From a bacterium (GTDB taxonomy: Bacteria; Planctomycetota; SZUA-567), in NCBI GenBank assembly GCA_003245715.1, contig QKCJ01000056.1:1-64000 (forward strand): DNA of 64,000 nt, written 5' to 3'. The translations under genes and the position numbers were made by a program. Positions 61,406 to 64,000 of the stretch are shown here, one piece after another. The notes below the pieces were generated by a model, which had not been told where the DNA came from, made no database searches, and was given only the letters and a program-made list of their open reading frames with translations. Each line of letters starts with the position of its first letter. Within the stretch, counting starts at the first letter, position 1.

Positions 61406-61642
61406 TCAGGCGTAAACATCAACCTGATTGGCCGCTATTATCTCAGAAGCAATGCCCATTTTCTGCTGTTGCATTGACAGCTGCATATTAGCCTCAATAA
61501 GCCGCATCGCCATATCGCCCTGCATATCAATCGCGTCCTTAAGAATCGAGACGCCAACCCCGCCGGCATCACCCGCGGAACCTGAAGCACCAGAACTTGC
61601 ATAAGCACTGGCCATAGCTGAACTTACACCAGAAACATCCAT
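61406..61642 (-). CDS. YjfB-family putative motility protein
   Basis: 78 residues with an Ala/Ser/Gly-rich start (MDVSGVSSAMASAYASSGAS) and a helical end (ILKDAIDMQGDMAMRLIEAN through IIAANQVDVYA). It resembles the small YjfB family annotated as putative motility proteins. The ATG at 61642 was chosen; a 24-residue upstream extension lacks a ribosome site. Confidence 0.72.
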   Translation of the reverse strand: MDVSGVSSAMASAYASSGASGSAGDAGGVGVSILKDAIDMQGDMAMRLIEANMQLSMQQQKMGIASEIIAANQVDVYA

Positions 61643-61810
61643 GTTTTCACCATTAATTTCAATAATTTCAGCAATAATTATAATACTCTGTAGCAATTTA
61701 ATTATCGGACGCAAAACCTCCTTCTTTAGAAAAATTTTATTTTTATTATTACTTTGCCTTACGAACTCAATTCCTTATTATAAAGACAAGTTTAACTTTG
61801 GAGGATATCT

Positions 61811-62527
61811 ATGAAAAAATTAGTACTTAGTGTGTTCGCAGCAGCTTTAATCAGCTCAACTGCTTTTTCCGCTGATCTGAGCAACGAGAAGCAGAAAACC
61901 GGTTATGCCATAGGTCTTAACTTTGCAATGATGCTTTCACAGCAGCTTGGCCCCGTTAAAAGCCATATGGATATGGATGCTTTTCTGGCAGGTCTCAAGG
62001 ACGGCCTCAACGGTCAGAAGCCACAGCTTGCAATGGATGAAATCAAGAATGCTCTTCAGAAGCTTCAGGAAGTAATGCAGGCCGAGCAGGCCAAGGCCAT
62101 GCAGGAAAATGCTGACAAGGGTAAAGTAAACGCTGAAAAGGGCAAGGCATTTCTTGACAGCAACAAGACTCAGGCAGGCGTTAAAACCACAGCCAGCGGT
62201 CTGCAGTACAAAGTAATCAAGGAAGGCACCGGCAAGAAACCTACAGCTAAAGACACCGTTAAGGTTAACTACGAAGGCAAGCTTATTGATGGCACTGTCT
62301 TTGACAGCTCATACAAACGCGGCGAACCTATCAGCTTCCCACTCAATGGCGTTATCCCTGGCTGGACTGAAGGTCTGCAGCTTATGACAGAGGGCAGCAC
62401 CTATGAGTTTGCAATTCCGGCTGACCTTGCTTACGGCAAGAACGCTCCTCCCTCAATCGGTCCAAACTCAACACTTATCTTCAAAGTTGAACTTATCAAG
62501 GTTAACCCAGAAGAAGAAAAGAAATAA
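61811..62527 (+). CDS. FKBP-type peptidyl-prolyl isomerase (Mip/FklB/FkpA-like)
   Basis: 238 residues with a signal peptide (MKKLVLSVFAAALISSTAFS, cut before ADLS), an N-terminal helical dimerisation arm (about 25-125, containing LQEVMQAEQAKAMQE) and an FKBP domain (about 130-235). The FKBP motifs include VKVNYEGKLIDGTVFDSSY, GVIPGWTEGLQLM and IPADLAYG. Periplasmic folding catalyst. Ribosome site GGAGGATATCT. Monocistronic. Confidence 0.95.
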   Translation: MKKLVLSVFAAALISSTAFSADLSNEKQKTGYAIGLNFAMMLSQQLGPVKSHMDMDAFLAGLKDGLNGQKPQLAMDEIKNALQKLQEVMQAEQAKAMQENADKGKVNAEKGKAFLDSNKTQAGVKTTASGLQYKVIKEGTGKKPTAKDTVKVNYEGKLIDGTVFDSSYKRGEPISFPLNGVIPGWTEGLQLMTEGSTYEFAIPADLAYGKNAPPSIGPNSTLIFKVELIKVNPEEEKK

Positions 62528-62548
62528 GCATCGCCAAAATTACTTAAT

Positions 62549-62590
62549 AAAAAAAGCAGCAGCCTGATATCTGGCCGCTGCTTTTTTATT
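62549..62590. terminator. Bidirectional terminator after the FKBP gene
   Basis: AAAAAGCAGC/GCTGCTTTTT stem with T-runs on both strands, shared with the converging gene at 62630. Confidence 0.85.
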
Positions 62591-62629
62591 AAACTAAAAT
62601 TTAAAAACCCAAGAGCAGAAAATGACCTG

Positions 62630-63145
62630 TTACCTGTCTGCGCCGCCAAGCTGCTCAAGCGTCCTGCTCATGCGGGCAATCTTCTCAGTCAGAACCTGAT
62701 TTCCGGTATCCACCTGCTCTGCTTTTATGTAATTATCAAGTGCATTTTTTATCTCAAGCTTTGCCATACGGATAAAACGCTCACGCTCCGCACCAGCGGT
62801 CTTGCGTGCCTGATTCAGCAGCGCAGCAGCCTTGTCTGACGCCTCATCAGCCTGCTCCTGCCAATTCTCAACCCCCGGCACATCAGGAATGTCTTTTGAT
62901 TCTTTCTCTTTTACCGAATCAGATTTAAGCCACTTGCCAAAGTCCGGAAGGTTATTACCGAGATTGTCCAAGTGCTTCTGAATTTTCTTTTTCGAATCGT
63001 CCTTGGCGGTATTATAGTCCCAGTTATTATTCTCCAGATTACAGACAAGCCAGCCCGCACTAAAACAGATAGCCGTCCAGAGAATCATCCAGAAACATCC
63101 CCCCAGACAGCAGCCCTTCTTTTTATCTTCGTTATCTCTTCCCAT
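62630..63145 (-). CDS. Membrane-anchored coiled-coil protein of unknown function
   Basis: 171 residues. A short basic cytoplasmic start with a CCLGGC cysteine cluster, one membrane helix (CFWMILWTAICFSAGWLVC), a charged linker and a helical/coiled region (about 95-170) rich in Ala, Glu and Lys (ADEASDKAAALLNQARKTAG) are visible. Not recognised. It is 51 bases downstream of the ftsQ-like gene, a place where ftsA commonly sits. Confidence 0.75.
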   Translation of the reverse strand: MGRDNEDKKKGCCLGGCFWMILWTAICFSAGWLVCNLENNNWDYNTAKDDSKKKIQKHLDNLGNNLPDFGKWLKSDSVKEKESKDIPDVPGVENWQEQADEASDKAAALLNQARKTAGAERERFIRMAKLEIKNALDNYIKAEQVDTGNQVLTEKIARMSRTLEQLGGADR

Positions 63146-63196
63146 TTTCTTCCCGTATACCTTGACTCAAATTAAATCAAACACGACAATCATAAT

Positions 63197-64000
63197 TTAA
63201 GGCATAACCCTGAACCCGGCCACATTTGTTCTCACATCAAAACTTATACCATGCTGAGCGCTGCCCCTGCACTCAGCCACCAGCTGCCTCAGCAGCGCAA
63301 TTTTTTCTGAATCAGTCAACTCTCCCGGGAAGTCCTGCGAGACCGTTCCCCACAAGATACTGTAGCCGTTAGCTGTTGACATTTTAAGCCTTGGCCGGGA
63401 TTTTCCGGGAGTACTCAGCCTGTCAATAAAACCCGGTCTTTCAATCAGGATCTCGCGAACCGGCATGGTCGAAGCCATAGCCGAACTTCTGAGATTATTA
63501 AGCGCCCTAACCCCGCCAAGAACCCCGGAGTCATTCCAGAACATCCCGTTCCGCGGACGGTTATTGATATCCCCCCGAATCACCGGCAGACCTTTGCGCG
63601 AGACTCTGTTACCAGCAACCGGCAAGAGTACACCTTCATTATCAACCAGCCAGTAATACCCGCCATCAAGCACCTGTACAAACGGCTCACGCGGAATAAA
63701 CTCGACATATACTTTATCAGGGAAAACCCTCTTGAGTGAACAGACCTCACTAACCCAGGGACTGGTCATGTACTGACGTTTAAGGTCACACAGTAGCAGC
63801 GGATCAAGCAGACTGCGGCCAACAGCAAACCGCCCGAGACGTTTATATTCCTTGAGCGCCTCACTAACACCCTGCCCTTCAATAGAGACTGAAGGTTTGA
63901 TTTTAAAATGATTACCGGAACTTGCGTTTTTCCAGAGTTGAGTCGCGCCAAAAATAACCGACGCAAAGATTATGCAAAGCGGAGCGCTCCTGACACAAAG
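63197..64000 (-). CDS. ftsQ: FtsQ/DivIB-like cell-division protein (5' end cut by window)
   Basis: The frame stays open to the window edge, giving at least 267 residues. These comprise a membrane helix (CIIFASVIFGATQLW), a POTRA-like stretch (IKPSVSIEGQGVSEALKEYK, then VGRSLLDPLLLCDLKR), and the FtsQ core PWVSEVCSLKRVFPDKVYVE, IPREPFVQV and YYWLVDNEGVLLPV. FtsQ links early and late divisome proteins in the inner membrane. The true start lies upstream of the window; the ATG at 63769 is an internal methionine and would remove the helix and POTRA region. Confidence 0.8.
   Translation of the reverse strand, partial: LCVRSAPLCIIFASVIFGATQLWKNASSGNHFKIKPSVSIEGQGVSEALKEYKRLGRFAVGRSLLDPLLLCDLKRQYMTSPWVSEVCSLKRVFPDKVYVEFIPREPFVQVLDGGYYWLVDNEGVLLPVAGNRVSRKGLPVIRGDINNRPRNGMFWNDSGVLGGVRALNNLRSSAMASTMPVREILIERPGFIDRLSTPGKSRPRLKMSTANGYSILWGTVSQDFPGELTDSEKIALLRQLVAECRGSAQHGISFDVRTNVAGFRVMP

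Noticed and set aside
63766-63966. 66-residue minus-strand open frame upstream of the ftsQ-like gene
   Set aside because: The FtsQ frame itself is open through this interval to the window end and encodes a membrane helix and POTRA-like segment, so the 66-residue frame is a shadow.

Overview
The window looks like chromosome of a Gram-negative, anaerobic, fermentative and probably motile bacterium. Gram-negative: kdsB (KDO activation for LPS), ExbB/ExbD, a SurA-like chaperone and lipoprotein signals. Anaerobic: a trimeric [FeFe]-hydrogenase, an Rnf complex, an FprA flavodiiron protein and a rubrerythrin-like protein. Motility: a chemoreceptor, a FlhB C-terminal paralogue and a YjfB-like protein. 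An FTLIE-type prepilin protein resembling the large sets found in the PVC group (Lentisphaerota, Verrucomicrobiota), together with the overall mix, makes a Lentisphaerota-like host my best guess; this is inference from gene content. I saw no phage, IS element or CRISPR array. Most promoters I could recognise have the form TTGACN-N16/17-TATAAT-like.

Layout. 1-2.1 kb: 5' end of tuf, tRNA-Thr and leuC (minus strand). 2.2-9.2 kb: an XRE/S24-type regulator, pcrA/uvrD, tatA, exbD-exbB, a thiD2-thiE fusion and an orphan sugar-ABC ATPase facing an AraC regulator. 10.2-18.4 kb (plus): recC-recB without recD, then a tiny unknown gene, a TatD-like hydrolase and mntP. 18.5-24.5 kb (minus): an rnfEABCD cluster that lacks rnfG and ends with a lipoprotein gene. 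24.6-32.2 kb: an SPFH protein, an Fe-S aldo/keto reductase overlapping a short rho, purF, a cyclodeaminase-like gene, a prepilin-like protein and a class IV aminotransferase. 32.3-37.4 kb: rubrerythrin-like, fprA, a chemoreceptor with a duplicated sensor, and rsmJ. 37.6-48.3 kb: L-fucose isomerase, a small double-glycine-leader protein, a glycan operon (sugar transferase, ATP-grasp, HAD, kdsB, NUDIX), a split unknown gene, and a NifU-like + GGGtGRT gene pair. 48.4-55.2 kb: comF, flhB-like, ROK kinase, a TPR-sulfotransferase-like protein, a peptidyl-prolyl isomerase, a nitroreductase and a receiver-ATPase fusion. 55.3-59.4 kb: the hydrogenase operon. 59.8-64 kb: DUF3108-like and macro-domain genes, yjfB-like, an FKBP isomerase, an unknown membrane protein and an ftsQ-like gene that runs off the window end.

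How the genes fit together. The hydrogenase subunits (NuoE-, NuoF- and HydA-like) would re-oxidise NADH and reduced ferredoxin to H2. Rnf would couple the same ferredoxin and NAD pools to an ion gradient. FprA and the rubrerythrin-like protein would remove oxygen or peroxide. Sugar input is suggested by L-fucose isomerase, the ROK kinase and the MsmK-type ATPase.

Most interesting points: (1) the Rnf cluster lacks rnfG, and its RnfD appears to have lost the flavin-bearing threonine; (2) the NifU-like + GGGtGRT pair, a conserved but functionally unexplained two-gene unit; (3) a 95-residue protein with a textbook double-glycine leader and no adjacent exporter; (4) a short Rho with a degenerate RNA-binding domain overlapping a reductase gene; (5) several enzymes with altered key residues (S24-type regulator, class IV aminotransferase, sulfotransferase P-loop).
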